A stretch of 64,000 bases of DNA. Origin: Cyanobium sp. ATX 6F1 (lineage in GTDB: Bacteria > Cyanobacteriota > Cyanobacteriia > PCC-6307 > Cyanobiaceae). The notes beneath the pieces are model-generated. The model did not search any database and was not told the origin of the DNA. It saw nothing but the letters and a program-made list of their open reading frames with translations. The DNA is taken from positions 309,690-373,689 of the forward strand of contig NZ_JAGQCS010000003.1 of the NCBI RefSeq assembly GCF_024346315.1, in the 5' to 3' direction. Below, piece by piece: positions 1 through 8,454 of the stretch (position 1 is the stretch's first letter; each line of letters opens with the position of its first letter). A program made the position numbers and the translations under genes.

Positions 1-1
1 G

Positions 2-271
2 ATCTCCCCTGCCAAGCTGCTGCAGGTGTTGGTGCTGCGCCTGCTGATCCAGAACGGCGAGGCCTTCCTGCTCACACCGATCCTGCTGAGCCGCACGGTG
101 AATCTGCTGCCCACCGTGGCCCTGATGTCGCAGTTGTGCCTTGGGGCCCTGCTGGGACTCCCCGGCGTGTTGCTCGCCCTGCCCCTTGTGGTGGTGCTCC
201 AGGTGGTGGCCCAGCAGGTGCTGGTGGAAGAAATCATGGATCCCTGGACCGGCGCAAAGCCCTATCGGTAG
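2..271 (+). CDS. AI-2E / PerM-family membrane permease, C-terminal part (5' end outside window)
   Basis: An open frame enters from the left edge and stops with TAG at 269-271, giving 89 residues. The visible part is hydrophobic, with a segment around residues 20-40 and another rich in Leu, Gly and Val around residues 45-75. It ends in a short charged tail. The run combining LLTPILLSRTVNL with LGALLGLPGVLLALPL resembles the last membrane helices of AI-2E/PerM transporters, which are polytopic inner-membrane permeases of varied and often unknown substrate. It converges on the minus-strand gene ending at 262, with a 10 bp overlap. The family call rests on the C-terminus only and the substrate cannot be inferred. 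Confidence 0.7.
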   Translation: MSPAKLLQVLVLRLLIQNGEAFLLTPILLSRTVNLLPTVALMSQLCLGALLGLPGVLLALPLVVVLQVVAQQVLVEEIMDPWTGAKPYR

Positions 272-450
272 CGACGCAACAGCGAAGGCATCGCCACCAG
301 CACGGCCACCGCCAGGGGGTGACTGAACAGGGCAAAGGACATCGATGACCAGGTGAAGTGCTGCAGCAGCAGCACGGCTTCACTGCGCAGATCCGCCAGG
401 GCCAGGATCAACAGCAGCAGGGGGACGAGCCGGAAACCTTTCAAACTCAA
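262..450 (-). CDS. small conserved-type membrane protein downstream of secF
   Basis: This 62-residue frame begins with TTG at 448-450, and its start overlaps the secF stop codon in a TTGA arrangement, so translation is probably coupled to secF. It has two hydrophobic stretches, near residues 8-28 and 36-55, separated by a short polar linker, and ends with the basic tail RRYR. That suggests two membrane helices. I do not recognise a named family. Its position as last gene of the pdhB-secD-secF run suggests a membrane role, but this is only context. The 3' end overlaps the converging permease gene by 10 bp. Confidence 0.55.
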   Translation of the reverse strand: MSLKGFRLVPLLLLILALADLRSEAVLLLQHFTWSSMSFALFSHPLAVAVLVAMPSLLRRYR

Positions 451-1457
451 GGGGCCGCCACAGGCCTGGGCTTCGGTGCTGACCAGATCAGCGGCAACAG
501 GGTTGGTGCCACAGCGATGCTGGACCAGCTGCCCACACCGATGCCCACCGCCAGGGCCAGGGCGAACCAGAACAGGGTGCTGCCACCGAAGAAGATCAGC
601 CCCAACAGGGGAAGAGAGGTGGTCAGTGAGGTGTAGAGCGAACGGGTCAAGGTGGCATCCACGGCGTCATCCACCTGATCGGTGACGGGGAGATCCCCGA
701 GGGCGGCCTGTTTTTCTCTGATGCGATCGAACACCACCACCGTGTCGGTGACCGAATAACCCGCCACCGTGAGCAGGGACACCGCGAACAACGTGTCAAC
801 TTCAATGCCGCCGATCAGGCCCAGCCAGGCGAACAGACCGCAGGTGATCAGGACGTCGTGGGCCAGACAGAGCATGGCCAGGAAGGCGTAGATACGGTCG
901 TAGCGGAAGGTGATGTAGAGGGCGATGAACAGAAAGCTCACCAGCAGCGAGGTGATGCTGCTGCCGAGCAGCTGCGAGCCAAGGGTGGGGCCGATGGTGT
1001 CCACCTGGGTTCCCTTGCTGGACAAGGGTCCAAGACTTGGCTTGAGCCCCTCGATCACGGCGTTGGTCTGATCGGGCGAAAGGGCGCTGAGCCGCAGCAG
1101 GACCGTCTGCCCCTTGTCGAGCAGCTGCACCGAAGCCCCACTCAGGTTGGGGATGTCTCCCTTCTCCCCGCCGGGCAACTTGATCGCTTCGAGGGCGGAG
1201 CGCAGCTGGCTCGCCTGAAGACTGCCGCAGTCGGAACCGCAGCGCCGCTCCAGCTGGATCTGGGTACCGCCGGTGAAATCAAGGCCGGGCTTGAGGGGTG
1301 CGCCAATCGATGGATTGATCCAGCAGAGCCCCATGCCGACCACGCTCAGCATGCAGGCCAGGCCGGAGATCCACCAGCACAACACCCGGTGGCGGTTGAT
1401 GCGGAAGCGGGGGTGGATCGGGGTGGAGGGGAGTCGGGTCGAGGTGGGAAGAACCAT
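447..1457 (-). CDS. secF: protein translocase subunit SecF
   Basis: SecF partners with SecD in the SecDF complex, which uses proton-motive force to help pull proteins through SecYEG. The 336-residue protein has one N-terminal membrane helix (about residues 27-47) and a periplasmic domain opening with DFTGG at 60-64. Five more helices follow, and the SecF signature VTDTVVVFDRIREKQ lies at about 236-250. The length fits the family. ATG start at 1457. It begins three bases after secD ends, and its stop overlaps the start of the downstream 62-residue gene. In cyanobacteria the complex may serve plasma and thylakoid membranes; that part is general knowledge. Confidence 0.97.
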   Translation of the reverse strand: MVLPTSTRLPSTPIHPRFRINRHRVLCWWISGLACMLSVVGMGLCWINPSIGAPLKPGLDFTGGTQIQLERRCGSDCGSLQASQLRSALEAIKLPGGEKGDIPNLSGASVQLLDKGQTVLLRLSALSPDQTNAVIEGLKPSLGPLSSKGTQVDTIGPTLGSQLLGSSITSLLVSFLFIALYITFRYDRIYAFLAMLCLAHDVLITCGLFAWLGLIGGIEVDTLFAVSLLTVAGYSVTDTVVVFDRIREKQAALGDLPVTDQVDDAVDATLTRSLYTSLTTSLPLLGLIFFGGSTLFWFALALAVGIGVGSWSSIAVAPTLLPLIWSAPKPRPVAAP

Positions 1458-1460
1458 GGA

Positions 1461-2972
1461 TCAGGCCGCTCCTCCAGGGAGCTGACGGGCGGGGATGAAG
1501 TAGGGCAGGCGGCGCAGGGCCGGATAGCTCATCAGCAGCCGCAGCAGGGTGCGCGTGCAACTGAGGGCGGTGAACAGGCTGAGCAACACGCCGATGCCGA
1601 GGGTGACGGCAAAGCCCTTGACCAGGCCGGTGCCGAGGGCGAACAGGGCCACGCAGCTGATCAGCGTGGTGACGTGGCCATCGAGGATCGAGGAAAAGGC
1701 CAGGGAGAAGCCCGTGTCGATCGAGCGGATCAAGGTGTTGCCCGCCCGCAGTTCCTCCTTCACCCGCTCGAAGATCAGCACGTTGGCATCCACCGCCATG
1801 CCGACGCTGAGGATGAACCCGGCGATGCCGGGCAGCGAGAGGGTGACGGGAATCAGGGCGTAGATCGCCAGGTTGAACAGGGCATAGAGGCTCAGGGCGA
1901 TGACGGCGACGCCACCTGGGAGGCGATAGACCACCACCATGAACACCGCCACCAGGGCCAGGCCCGAAAGGCCGGCCAGCAGGCTGGAGCGGATGTTCTC
2001 GGCCCCCAGCGACGGGCCCACGGTGCGCACCTCGATGATCTTCACGGGCAGCGGCAGGGAGCCCCCCCGCAGCTGCACCTCGAGATCCCGGGCCTCCTCG
2101 GCGGTGAAGTTGCCGGTGATGCTGGCGGAGCCGCCGCTGATGCCCGCCACGGCGAATTCCTGACCGACGCTGGCTTCGCTGATCGAGCGGCCGTCGAGCA
2201 CGATCCCCAGCAGCCGGCCCTTGCCGGCGATCGATTTGGTCAGTTCAGCGAACTTGCGCCCCCCCTCCTGGTTGAAGGAGAGGGTCACATCCCAGCCCTG
2301 ACCCGTCTGCTGCTGCTGGCGGCCGGCGGTGACCAGATCCTTGCCGGTGAGCAGAGGGGGCTCGTAGAGGCCGATGATCCGCCGGTTGACCTCCGTCAGC
2401 AGCGCTTCGAGCTGGTCGGCTTCGCTGCTGCCCTCGGGAAGCTTCAAGCCCAGTCCGCTGAGGGCCTTCGCCCGTTCATCGGCCGAGAGCCGGGTGGTGG
2501 GCGGCGGGGCCGGTGCACCATTCGGATCAGATTTGGTTTCGCTCCTGCGGCCCTTGACCAGGGCCAGCACCGCCTGGACCTGCCGCTTGAGCTTCAGCAA
2601 CCCCTGCATCTCCTGCTCGGTGCCGGGTTTCTGGGCCCGAAACTCGAGCAGGGCCGTGGTGCCGAGCACCTTGGCAGCCCGGCTGGGGTCCTGCTCGCCG
2701 GGGAGCTGCAGCACCAGCTGGTTGTCGCCCACGGTCTGCAGGGTGGATTCGGCCACCCCGAGGCCATTGATCCGGCGCTCCAGCACCTCCTTGACGGCAT
2801 CGCGTTGCTCAGCGGTGACCTTGGTGATCGCACCGGCCGGCATCACCTCGAGGGTGAGCTGGCTGCCACCCCGCAGATCAAGACCGAGTTGAAGCGGGTA
2901 GGCGGCCAGCAGGGCTCCGGCGCTGATGGCCAGGGCCAGGATCAGGGCCAGCCATCCCTGTTGTCGTGCCAT
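1461..2972 (-). CDS. secD: protein translocase subunit SecD
   Basis: SecD is the larger half of the SecDF export motor. The 503-residue protein has an N-terminal helix (residues 7-25), the D1 motif LDLRGGSQLTLEV at about 31-43 and a large periplasmic domain. The C-terminal helices begin near residue 330 and include the conserved GMAVDANVLIFERVKEE block near 390. A Pro-rich insert (APAPPPTTRLS, near residue 155) lies in the periplasmic region. ATG start at 2972. Only one base separates it from the pdhB stop and three from the secF start, so pdhB-secD-secF are very likely co-transcribed. Confidence 0.97.
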   Translation of the reverse strand: MARQQGWLALILALAISAGALLAAYPLQLGLDLRGGSQLTLEVMPAGAITKVTAEQRDAVKEVLERRINGLGVAESTLQTVGDNQLVLQLPGEQDPSRAAKVLGTTALLEFRAQKPGTEQEMQGLLKLKRQVQAVLALVKGRRSETKSDPNGAPAPPPTTRLSADERAKALSGLGLKLPEGSSEADQLEALLTEVNRRIIGLYEPPLLTGKDLVTAGRQQQQTGQGWDVTLSFNQEGGRKFAELTKSIAGKGRLLGIVLDGRSISEASVGQEFAVAGISGGSASITGNFTAEEARDLEVQLRGGSLPLPVKIIEVRTVGPSLGAENIRSSLLAGLSGLALVAVFMVVVYRLPGGVAVIALSLYALFNLAIYALIPVTLSLPGIAGFILSVGMAVDANVLIFERVKEELRAGNTLIRSIDTGFSLAFSSILDGHVTTLISCVALFALGTGLVKGFAVTLGIGVLLSLFTALSCTRTLLRLLMSYPALRRLPYFIPARQLPGGAA

Positions 2973-2973
2973 C

Positions 2974-3957
2974 TCAGATCCGCCCTGCCTTGAGCTGGCG
3001 CGCGGTCTCGACGATCTGATGGGGCTGAATGATCGTCAGGTTTTCCAGGTTGCCGTTGTAGGGGGTGGGGATGTCCTGGCTGGAGAGGCGAATCGGGCGG
3101 GCATCGAGGTCGTCGAAGCAGTGCTCGGTGATCAGGGCGATCAGCTCGGCGCCGATGCCACCGGTCTTCATGCACTCCTCAACGACGATCACCTTGTGGG
3201 TCTTGCGGATCGACTTACTGATCGTCTCCATGTCGAAGGGCTTGAGGCTGATCAGGTCGATCAGCTCCACATCGATGCCTTCGGCCTCCAGCTGCTCGAC
3301 GGCCTTCAGGCAGTGGTGACGCATGCGCGAGTAGGTGAGGATCGTCACGTCCTTGCCTTCCCGCACCAGATCGGCCTGGTCGAGGGCACAGACGTAGTCG
3401 CCCTCGGGTAGTTCCTCGCTGAGGTTGTAGAGCAGCACATGCTCGAAGAACAGCACCGGGTTGTTGTCGCGAATCGCCGCCTTCATCAGGCCCTTGGCGT
3501 TGGTGGGGGTGCTGACGGCCACGATCTTGATGCCGGGCACGGCGTGGAAGTAGGCCTCCAGGCGCTGGCTGTGCTCGGCACCGAGTTGGCGGCCCACGCC
3601 GCCGGGACCGCGCACCACAGTGGGAATGGTGTAGTTGCCGCCGCTGGTGTAGCGCAGCATCCCCATGTTGTTGGAGATCTGGTTGAAGGCCAGCAGCAGG
3701 AAACCCATGTTCATGCCCTCCACGATCGGGCGCAGGCCGGTCATTGCGGCACCGACGGCCATGCCGGTGAAACTGTTCTCAGCGATCGGGGTGTCCAGCA
3801 CCCGCAGTTCGCCGTACTTCTCATAGAGGTCTTTCGTGACTTTGTAGGAGCCGCCGTACTGGCCCACGTCTTCGCCGAAGACGCAGACGTAGGGGTCGCG
3901 GGCCATTTCCTCGTCGATGGCGTCCCGCAGGGCGTTGAAGAGCAGGGTCTCGGCCAC
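2974..3957 (-). CDS. pdhB: pyruvate dehydrogenase E1 component, beta subunit
   Basis: E1 beta forms the thiamine-diphosphate-dependent E1 with the alpha subunit and decarboxylates pyruvate to feed acetyl-CoA synthesis. The 327-residue sequence carries the transketolase-like pyrimidine-binding half ([50 protein letters not shown]) and the C-terminal half ([27 protein letters not shown]). The start is GTG at 3955-3957. It is the cyanobacterial/plastid type with separate subunits; the alpha gene is not in this window. It sits between a DUF3082 gene 65 bp upstream and secD 1 bp downstream, in a minus-strand run. Confidence 0.96.
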   Translation of the reverse strand: MAETLLFNALRDAIDEEMARDPYVCVFGEDVGQYGGSYKVTKDLYEKYGELRVLDTPIAENSFTGMAVGAAMTGLRPIVEGMNMGFLLLAFNQISNNMGMLRYTSGGNYTIPTVVRGPGGVGRQLGAEHSQRLEAYFHAVPGIKIVAVSTPTNAKGLMKAAIRDNNPVLFFEHVLLYNLSEELPEGDYVCALDQADLVREGKDVTILTYSRMRHHCLKAVEQLEAEGIDVELIDLISLKPFDMETISKSIRKTHKVIVVEECMKTGGIGAELIALITEHCFDDLDARPIRLSSQDIPTPYNGNLENLTIIQPHQIVETARQLKAGRI

Positions 3958-4022
3958 GGTGAAGAATCGTCCGGCCAGGGCCGGGGCTGTTCTGGCCAGG
4001 CCAGAGGTGCCGCCAACTTATC

Positions 4023-4427
4023 TCAGTCGGCTTCGCCGCCGGACCCCGTGGCGGCGGCGGGCCGCAAGCTGCGCAGGAAGACCAGAAACAGCCCGAGGCC
4101 CACAAAGGCGAAGCTGAAGGTGGCCAGGAAGCTGGTGCCCACCACCATCGTCTTGACGGCGGTGCCGATGCTCTGGGCGATCGGAGCCTTGTAGGCAGGC
4201 GGATGCTCGGCGTAGTAGTCCAGCACGCGCCGGCTGATGCCCAGGCTGACCCAGGCCAGCCCAAGGCTGGTGAGTGAACCGGAGAGAAAGCTCAGCGGCC
4301 CCTTCCGGGGGCGGGCCTCTGCGGAGTCGACGGAGTGGCCCTGATTCGTGGCGCCGCCAGGGGCCAAGGGGCTCAACGCCCGGGCCGCGTCGTCGTTGGG
4401 GTTGTCGTCTGGGAAGTCCGAAATCAT
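4023..4427 (-). CDS. DUF3082-type two-helix membrane protein
   Basis: This 134-residue protein starts at ATG 4427, which overlaps the ispE stop as ATGA. A longer in-frame extension upstream lies wholly inside ispE and was not used. After an acidic, Asn/Asp-rich N-terminus there are two hydrophobic segments, about residues 50-70 and 90-118, linked by a conserved-looking Pro/Tyr loop ([22 protein letters not shown]). This pattern matches my memory of the cyanobacterial and plant DUF3082 family, whose function is unknown. It lies between ispE and pdhB, so it may sit in the same transcript. Confidence 0.75.
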   Translation of the reverse strand: MISDFPDDNPNDDAARALSPLAPGGATNQGHSVDSAEARPRKGPLSFLSGSLTSLGLAWVSLGISRRVLDYYAEHPPAYKAPIAQSIGTAVKTMVVGTSFLATFSFAFVGLGLFLVFLRSLRPAAATGSGGEAD

Positions 4428-5386
4428 GGAACGATTGTGGCTGAGCTTCCGGCCGAGAACGCGTCGCCTTTCGCCCCGGTGAACCCACAACACCAGGACT
4501 CGAAGCCTCCCTGCTCCAGGGCCTCGCCCAGTGATTCGCGCGCCAGCTCGGCCGCCTCCAGGCTGGGGAAGAGGGCAAACAGGCTGGGACCCGATCCGCT
4601 CATCGCCACCGCGATCGACCCCTCGGCCCGCCGCAGCAGGGCCAGCCCATCCCGCACGCTGGCCTGCTCGGGCTCCACCACCGATTGCAGGTCGTTGCGC
4701 AGGGGCGGCCATGGGCGCTCACCGCGCAGGGCAGCCTGGAGGGGCCCCGTTCGCAACATCGACCGGCGCTGCTCGAAATCCGCCTCCTTCTCCAAATAGA
4801 AATCCCCGCGCAGCTCCCTGCAGCGGCCGTAGGCCCAGGGGGTGGAGACGCTGGCGGACGGGTCCTTGATCAACAGCACCCCCAGGGCTGGGGGCGTTTC
4901 CAGCGCCATCGGTTCGAGCCACTCGCCGCGCCCGAAGCAGAACTGGCTGCCGCCATCCAGGCAGAAGGGCACATCCGAGCCCAGCTCGGCCGCCAAGGCC
5001 TGCAACTCCGCGGGGTTCAGGTTCAGGTTCCAGAGCTGAGCCAGGCCCCGCAGGGCGGCGGCCCCATCACTGGAGCCCCCCGCCAGACCGGCACCGATCG
5101 GAATGCGTTTGCTGAGCTTCAGGTCGGCCCCCAGGTCTGTTCGTCCGCAGTGCCGGCGCAGGGCTTCGGCCGCCTTCACGATCAGGTTGCTGCCGTCGGT
5201 GGGCAGATCGCCCCGGTCGCAGTGCAGCCGAATCTGGCTGTCTCCGCGGCGGGAGAGCTCCAGGGTGTCGGCCAGGTCGATGGTCTGCATCACCATCGCC
5301 AGCTCGTGGAAGTGATCGGGGCGCAGGCCCAGCACCTCCAGGTGCAGGTTGATCTTGGCCGGAGCCAGGATGCTCAGGTCAGCCAT
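4424..5386 (-). CDS. ispE: 4-diphosphocytidyl-2-C-methyl-D-erythritol kinase
   Basis: IspE phosphorylates CDP-methylerythritol in the non-mevalonate (MEP) isoprenoid pathway that feeds carotenoids, phytyl chains and quinones. The 320-residue protein shows the GHMP-kinase layout: the N-terminal [13 protein letters not shown], the ATP-binding loop [17 protein letters not shown] near residues 95-111, and the C-terminal [11 protein letters not shown] motif. ATG start at 5386. The start overlaps the end of rsmA by 8 bp and the stop overlaps the DUF3082 start by 4 bp, which suggests tight translational coupling. Confidence 0.96.
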   Translation of the reverse strand: MADLSILAPAKINLHLEVLGLRPDHFHELAMVMQTIDLADTLELSRRGDSQIRLHCDRGDLPTDGSNLIVKAAEALRRHCGRTDLGADLKLSKRIPIGAGLAGGSSDGAAALRGLAQLWNLNLNPAELQALAAELGSDVPFCLDGGSQFCFGRGEWLEPMALETPPALGVLLIKDPSASVSTPWAYGRCRELRGDFYLEKEADFEQRRSMLRTGPLQAALRGERPWPPLRNDLQSVVEPEQASVRDGLALLRRAEGSIAVAMSGSGPSLFALFPSLEAAELARESLGEALEQGGFESWCCGFTGAKGDAFSAGSSATIVP

Positions 5387-6233
5387 GGGATGCGGTGGGG
5401 CCGGCGATGGCGGCGGGGGCGGTGGGGCTGGCCTGATTCAAACCGGCCGCCAGGGCCACCCAGCGCTCCGGCGCCAATTCCTGTGGCCGCTGGCGCAGGT
5501 CGATGCCCGCCGCCGCGGTGACCGTCTCCAGCCGATCGTTCGGCAGCAGGCCGGCCAGGGTGTTGCGCAGCATCTTGCGCCGGGCGGCGAAGCAGCGCCG
5601 CAGCAGCTGCTCCACCTGCGCGGCCAGTTCCGGCTCCAGCCTTTGCTCGGGGGCCAGCGGTTCCAGGGCAATCACCTCCGACATCACCTTCGGTGGCGGC
5701 TGAAAGCAGCGGGGCGGCACCGGGCAGACGGAGCTGCAGCGGGCCAGAAGCTGCATCCGCACGCTCAGGGCACTGAAGCTGCTGCTGCCGGCCCTGGCCC
5801 GGATGCGCTCGCCCACCTCCTGCTGCACCAGCAGCACCAGCCGCCGGTAGGGGCGTTCCACGGGCCGATCCAGCCGCCCCACCAACCGTTCCAGGAGCGG
5901 GCCGGTGATGTTGTAAGGGATGTTCGCCACCACCTTGTCGGCCTCCGGCAGGGGCAGGGCCAGCACGTCACCCTCGCTGAGTTCGAAGCGCGGATCCGCC
6001 CCGAAGGCCTCTCGCAGCCCTCCCACCAGATCGCGGTCCAGCTCAACGGCCCGCACCACGGCCGCCGGCGAGGCCAGCAGCCGCGCGGTCAGGGCGCCTC
6101 GACCGGGACCCACCTCCAGCACCCGGTCGCCCGGCACCAGCTCGGCGGCGGTCACGATCCGATCCAGCACCGCCTCATCCTTCAACCAGTGCTGGCCGAA
6201 GCGTTTGCGTGCCCGGTGGTCCGCGAAGGTCAT
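5379..6233 (-). CDS. rsmA: 16S rRNA (adenine1518-N6/adenine1519-N6)-dimethyltransferase
   Basis: RsmA (KsgA) dimethylates two adjacent adenines in the 3'-terminal hairpin of 16S rRNA during 30S maturation. The chosen ATG at 6233 gives 284 residues beginning [19 protein letters not shown], the usual family start. Visible motifs are the SAM-binding [15 protein letters not shown], the acidic [10 protein letters not shown] and the catalytic NIPYNIT. The reading frame stays open upstream to 6506, but that part crosses a divergent gene and has no family similarity. It heads the rsmA-ispE-DUF3082-pdhB-secDF run, overlapping ispE by 8 bp. Confidence 0.95.
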   Translation of the reverse strand: MTFADHRARKRFGQHWLKDEAVLDRIVTAAELVPGDRVLEVGPGRGALTARLLASPAAVVRAVELDRDLVGGLREAFGADPRFELSEGDVLALPLPEADKVVANIPYNITGPLLERLVGRLDRPVERPYRRLVLLVQQEVGERIRARAGSSSFSALSVRMQLLARCSSVCPVPPRCFQPPPKVMSEVIALEPLAPEQRLEPELAAQVEQLLRRCFAARRKMLRNTLAGLLPNDRLETVTAAAGIDLRQRPQELAPERWVALAAGLNQASPTAPAAIAGPTASHG

Positions 6234-6306
6234 CGAGACCAATGCCCATGGCTCCAGATTGACCCCCAGCATGGCTAGACAGGGGAAAGGCCTCCACTGC
6301 TGTCCC

Positions 6307-6585
6307 ATGGTTCGCAGGACCCGTTGGTTGTTGCCGCTGCTGGGAGCCCTGCTCAGTGGCCTGGGGGCACCGGCCCTGGCCGGCAGCGTGACCGCCGATT
6401 CAGTCTGGGACCGCACCAATGCCACCCAGCGGGCGATGCAGCAGGTTCCGGCCGGTGCCACGGTCACCACCACCCGCTGCCAGGAGATCTCCGTCGGCAT
6501 GGACAACTCCCGTTACCGCTGCACGGTGGAGTTCACCGCCGCTCCGGTGCCCCCGCCTGGTGCACCGGTCCCCTCTCCGCCCTGA
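6307..6585 (+). CDS. small secreted hypothetical protein
   Basis: This 92-residue protein has a clear signal peptide: basic residues (VRRTR), a Leu-rich core and an ALA-like cleavage site near residue 25. The mature part is short, holds two cysteines (in TTRCQE and YRCTVEF) that could form a disulphide, and ends in a Pro-rich tail. It is divergent from rsmA, 73 bp away, and ends 11 bp before the converging YraN gene. I do not recognise a family. Thylakoid-lumen or periplasmic location is inferred from the signal peptide only. Confidence 0.65.
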   Translation: MVRRTRWLLPLLGALLSGLGAPALAGSVTADSVWDRTNATQRAMQQVPAGATVTTTRCQEISVGMDNSRYRCTVEFTAAPVPPPGAPVPSPP

Positions 6586-6596
6586 AGACGCCCCGT

Positions 6597-6959
6597 TCAC
6601 TCCAGGCGGAACCAGCGCACCGGCCCCACCGCCGGTGGCAGGGGCACCAGGGCCGCCACCCATTCCAGCGTTGCGTCACGCCACTCGGGATGCTCCACCG
6701 CCCAGCTGAGCCAGGCCCTGGCCAATCGTCTGCGCTTCTCACGCCCAATTGCCGCCGCGCCCCAGCCATCGGGCCCGGCGCGCGCACGCCCCTTGACCTC
6801 CACCAGCAGCAGGCGGCCGGGCTTGGCCAGCAGCAGATCCAGCTCGCCCCAGCGGCAGCGCCAGTTGCGGCTCACCAGACTCCAGCCCGTGGCCTCCAAC
6901 AGCCCCAGCACCCAGTCTTCGGCCCAGGTGCCCGCGCGTTGTCGACTGTTGCCTCCCAT
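6597..6959 (-). CDS. YraN / UPF0102-family nuclease-like protein
   Basis: The 120-residue protein has the UPF0102 pattern. The N-terminal G..AED......G....RN.R...GELDLL block is followed by LLLVEVKGRAR, where the E-(x)n-D...E-V-K residues correspond to the restriction-endonuclease-like PD-(D/E)XK core. A basic helix (REKRRRLARAWL) comes next. Family members are poorly characterised, and nuclease or DNA-processing activity is inferred from the fold. The ATG at 6959 overlaps, in antiparallel fashion, a possible ATG at 6958 of the next gene on the plus strand. That is one reason to prefer the later start for that neighbour. Confidence 0.88.
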   Translation of the reverse strand: MGGNSRQRAGTWAEDWVLGLLEATGWSLVSRNWRCRWGELDLLLAKPGRLLLVEVKGRARAGPDGWGAAAIGREKRRRLARAWLSWAVEHPEWRDATLEWVAALVPLPPAVGPVRWFRLE

Positions 6960-7032
6960 GCCAGCTCGGCCGCTGCTCCCAGGGTTCCCCCCACCGGCCG
7001 TGACTAAGGTTCAGGTAGCTGCCTTGGGCGCC

Positions 7033-7512
7033 ATGGCCGTTCTGCTGGCCTCACTGCTCGCCGCTCTGCTCTGGCTGTCACCGGGCCTGAGCGCACCGGC
7101 CTTCGCCGCCATGGACTACGCCAAGCAGGTGCTGATCGGCCAGGATTTTTCCCACACCGACCTGCGCGAGGTGACCTTCAACCTCACCAACCTGCGCGAC
7201 GCCGACTTCACAGGCTCCGATCTGCGCGGCGCCAGCCTGTTCGGGGCCAAGCTCCAGGACACCAGCTTCCGTGGCGCCGACCTGCGCGATGCCACCCTCG
7301 ATTCAGCCATCTTCGATGGCAGCGATCTCACCAATGCGGTGCTGGAGAACGCCTTCGCCTTCAACACCAAGTTCCGGGGCGTGACGATCGAAGGCGCCGA
7401 TTTCACCAACGTGCCCCTGCGCGCCGACGCCCTCAAGACCCTCTGCGCCCAGGCCAGCGGCACCAACCCGGTGACCGGCCGCGCCACCCGCGAGTCCCTC
7501 GGCTGCGCCTGA
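7033..7512 (+). CDS. pentapeptide-repeat protein, exported (probable thylakoid-lumen or periplasmic)
   Basis: From ATG 7033 the 159-residue product has an N-terminal hydrophobic signal (AVLLASLLAALLWLSPGLS) with an APAFAA cleavage-like site near residue 27. About 16 pentapeptide repeats of the A(D/N)LXX type follow (DFSHTDLREVTFNLTNLRDADFTGSDLRGASL and onward), which should fold as a right-handed quadrilateral beta-helix. A short tail has two cysteines (TLCAQ, SLGCA). Lumenal pentapeptide proteins are typical of cyanobacteria and plastids, but their roles are mostly unknown. An upstream in-frame ATG at 6958 would add a Pro-rich stretch that looks non-coding. Confidence 0.85.
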   Translation: MAVLLASLLAALLWLSPGLSAPAFAAMDYAKQVLIGQDFSHTDLREVTFNLTNLRDADFTGSDLRGASLFGAKLQDTSFRGADLRDATLDSAIFDGSDLTNAVLENAFAFNTKFRGVTIEGADFTNVPLRADALKTLCAQASGTNPVTGRATRESLGCA

Positions 7513-7513
7513 G

Positions 7514-7999
7514 ATGAGTTTCGATCCCCGCAGCCTTGAGCGGCTCAAGGAGTTGGGCCGGCGCCTGCCCCAGCCGCTGCCGCTGCCGACTCCCAAGCCG
7601 GAACTCTCGGCCATGGGCCCCGGGGGAGGCCCCGCCGTCCCCGCCAGCGAGCGGCGCCACAGGGTGGAGATCGAGACCGACCCTGAGGCGTTGTTCCACG
7701 AGCTGATGCAGGTGAGCCCCGACGGCACGGTGCCGCCCCATCTGCTGGAGCGGCTGCGGCAGGCGGAGGAGCAGAAACGCCAGGGCCAGCGGCAGCAGGC
7801 CCAGGGGGCCGAGATGCTGCGCCCGCAGCCCTCCGGGAAGGGCCCTTCAGCTTCGCCGTCTGCTGCCCCCGAACCTCCCCGCCGCAAGGCCGCCCGACCC
7901 ACCGTGCTGGGCCAGCGGGATCCCCGCACCGCGGCGGAGCACCCCGAGCTGTACACGGCCTTCCAGCAACTGCTGCTGGAGGGCGACGAAGCGGACTGA
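7514..7999 (+). CDS. conserved-type hypothetical protein, Pro/Gln-rich
   Basis: The 161-residue protein starts one base after the stop of the pentapeptide gene, so the two are probably co-transcribed. Its N-terminus (FDPRSLERLKELGRRLPQ) is amphipathic. A central part (RRHRVEIETDPEALFHELMQVSPDGTVPPHLLERLRQAEEQ) looks like a small helical domain. A low-complexity linker rich in Gln, Pro and Ala follows, then a C-terminal segment ending QLLLEGDEAD. There is no signal peptide or membrane helix. I recall similar proteins in marine Synechococcus but cannot name a function. The umuD LexA-like site lies just after the gene. Confidence 0.75.
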   Translation: MSFDPRSLERLKELGRRLPQPLPLPTPKPELSAMGPGGGPAVPASERRHRVEIETDPEALFHELMQVSPDGTVPPHLLERLRQAEEQKRQGQRQQAQGAEMLRPQPSGKGPSASPSAAPEPPRRKAARPTVLGQRDPRTAAEHPELYTAFQQLLLEGDEAD

Positions 8000-8010
8000 A
8001 GACGAAGGTC

Positions 8011-8024
8011 AATACATCTGTACT
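8011..8024 (+). promoter_or_regulatory. LexA/SOS-box-like operator upstream of umuDC
   Basis: Read on the minus strand the site is AGTACAGATGTATT. It fits the cyanobacterial LexA consensus RGTAC-N3-D-GTWCB, known from Anabaena, at every position but one. It lies 28 bp before the umuD start, where a repressor would cover the promoter or early transcript. It explains how the mutagenic polymerase pair could be SOS-controlled. No footprint or lexA gene is available here. Confidence 0.6.
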
Positions 8025-8052
8025 AGCCTGAGGCGCCTGCGGCTGGACCCCC

Positions 8053-8442
8053 ATGCGCCTTCCCCTGGCCACCGAAACGGTGGCGGCCGGCTTCCCCAGC
8101 CCCGCCGACGACTACATCGACAGCGGCATCGACCTCAACGAGCAGCTGATCCGCCACCCCAGCAGCACCTTCTTCCTGCGAGTCAGCGGCGAGTCGATGA
8201 ACGGCGCCGGCATCCAGCACGGCGACCTGCTGATCGTGGACCGCAGCCTCGAGCCGCGCCCCGGCCAGATCGTGGTGGCGGCCTTTGAGGGGGCCTTCAC
8301 CCTCAAACGCCTGGCCTGGCACCGGGGCCGCCTGCGGCTGGAGGCGGCCCACCCCGCCTACCCACCGATCGAGCTGGAGCTGGAGCACGGCGGTGACGTG
8401 CAGATCTGGGGCGTGGCCGTGCACGTGATCCACCCGCTCTGA
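8053..8442 (+). CDS. umuD: UmuD-type S24 self-cleaving subunit of DNA polymerase V
   Basis: UmuD is cleaved with help from RecA filaments and then joins UmuC to form the translesion polymerase Pol V. The 129-residue protein has the UmuD N-terminal AGFPSPADDYIDSGIDLNEQLI, so the cleavage site would be A12-G13. The LexA-like peptidase domain follows, with nucleophile Ser48 in GESMNG and general base Lys85 in AFTLKRL. The N-terminal arm before the cleavage site is only 12 residues, against 24 in E. coli. It is followed 12 bp later by umuC and preceded by a LexA-like box. Confidence 0.95.
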   Translation: MRLPLATETVAAGFPSPADDYIDSGIDLNEQLIRHPSSTFFLRVSGESMNGAGIQHGDLLIVDRSLEPRPGQIVVAAFEGAFTLKRLAWHRGRLRLEAAHPAYPPIELELEHGGDVQIWGVAVHVIHPL

Positions 8443-8454
8443 GGCACCGCCGCG

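Noticed and set aside
858..2993. 711-codon open frame on the plus strand, antisense to secF and secD
   Set aside because: The translation is dominated by Gly, Ala, Gln and His with no domain, and both sense genes are clear. Such antisense frames are expected at this GC content.
5428..5455. Sequence resembling a tRNA T-arm on the minus strand
   Set aside because: Only the T-loop-like GGTTTGAATC is present; no acceptor or anticodon arm can be built and it lies inside rsmA.
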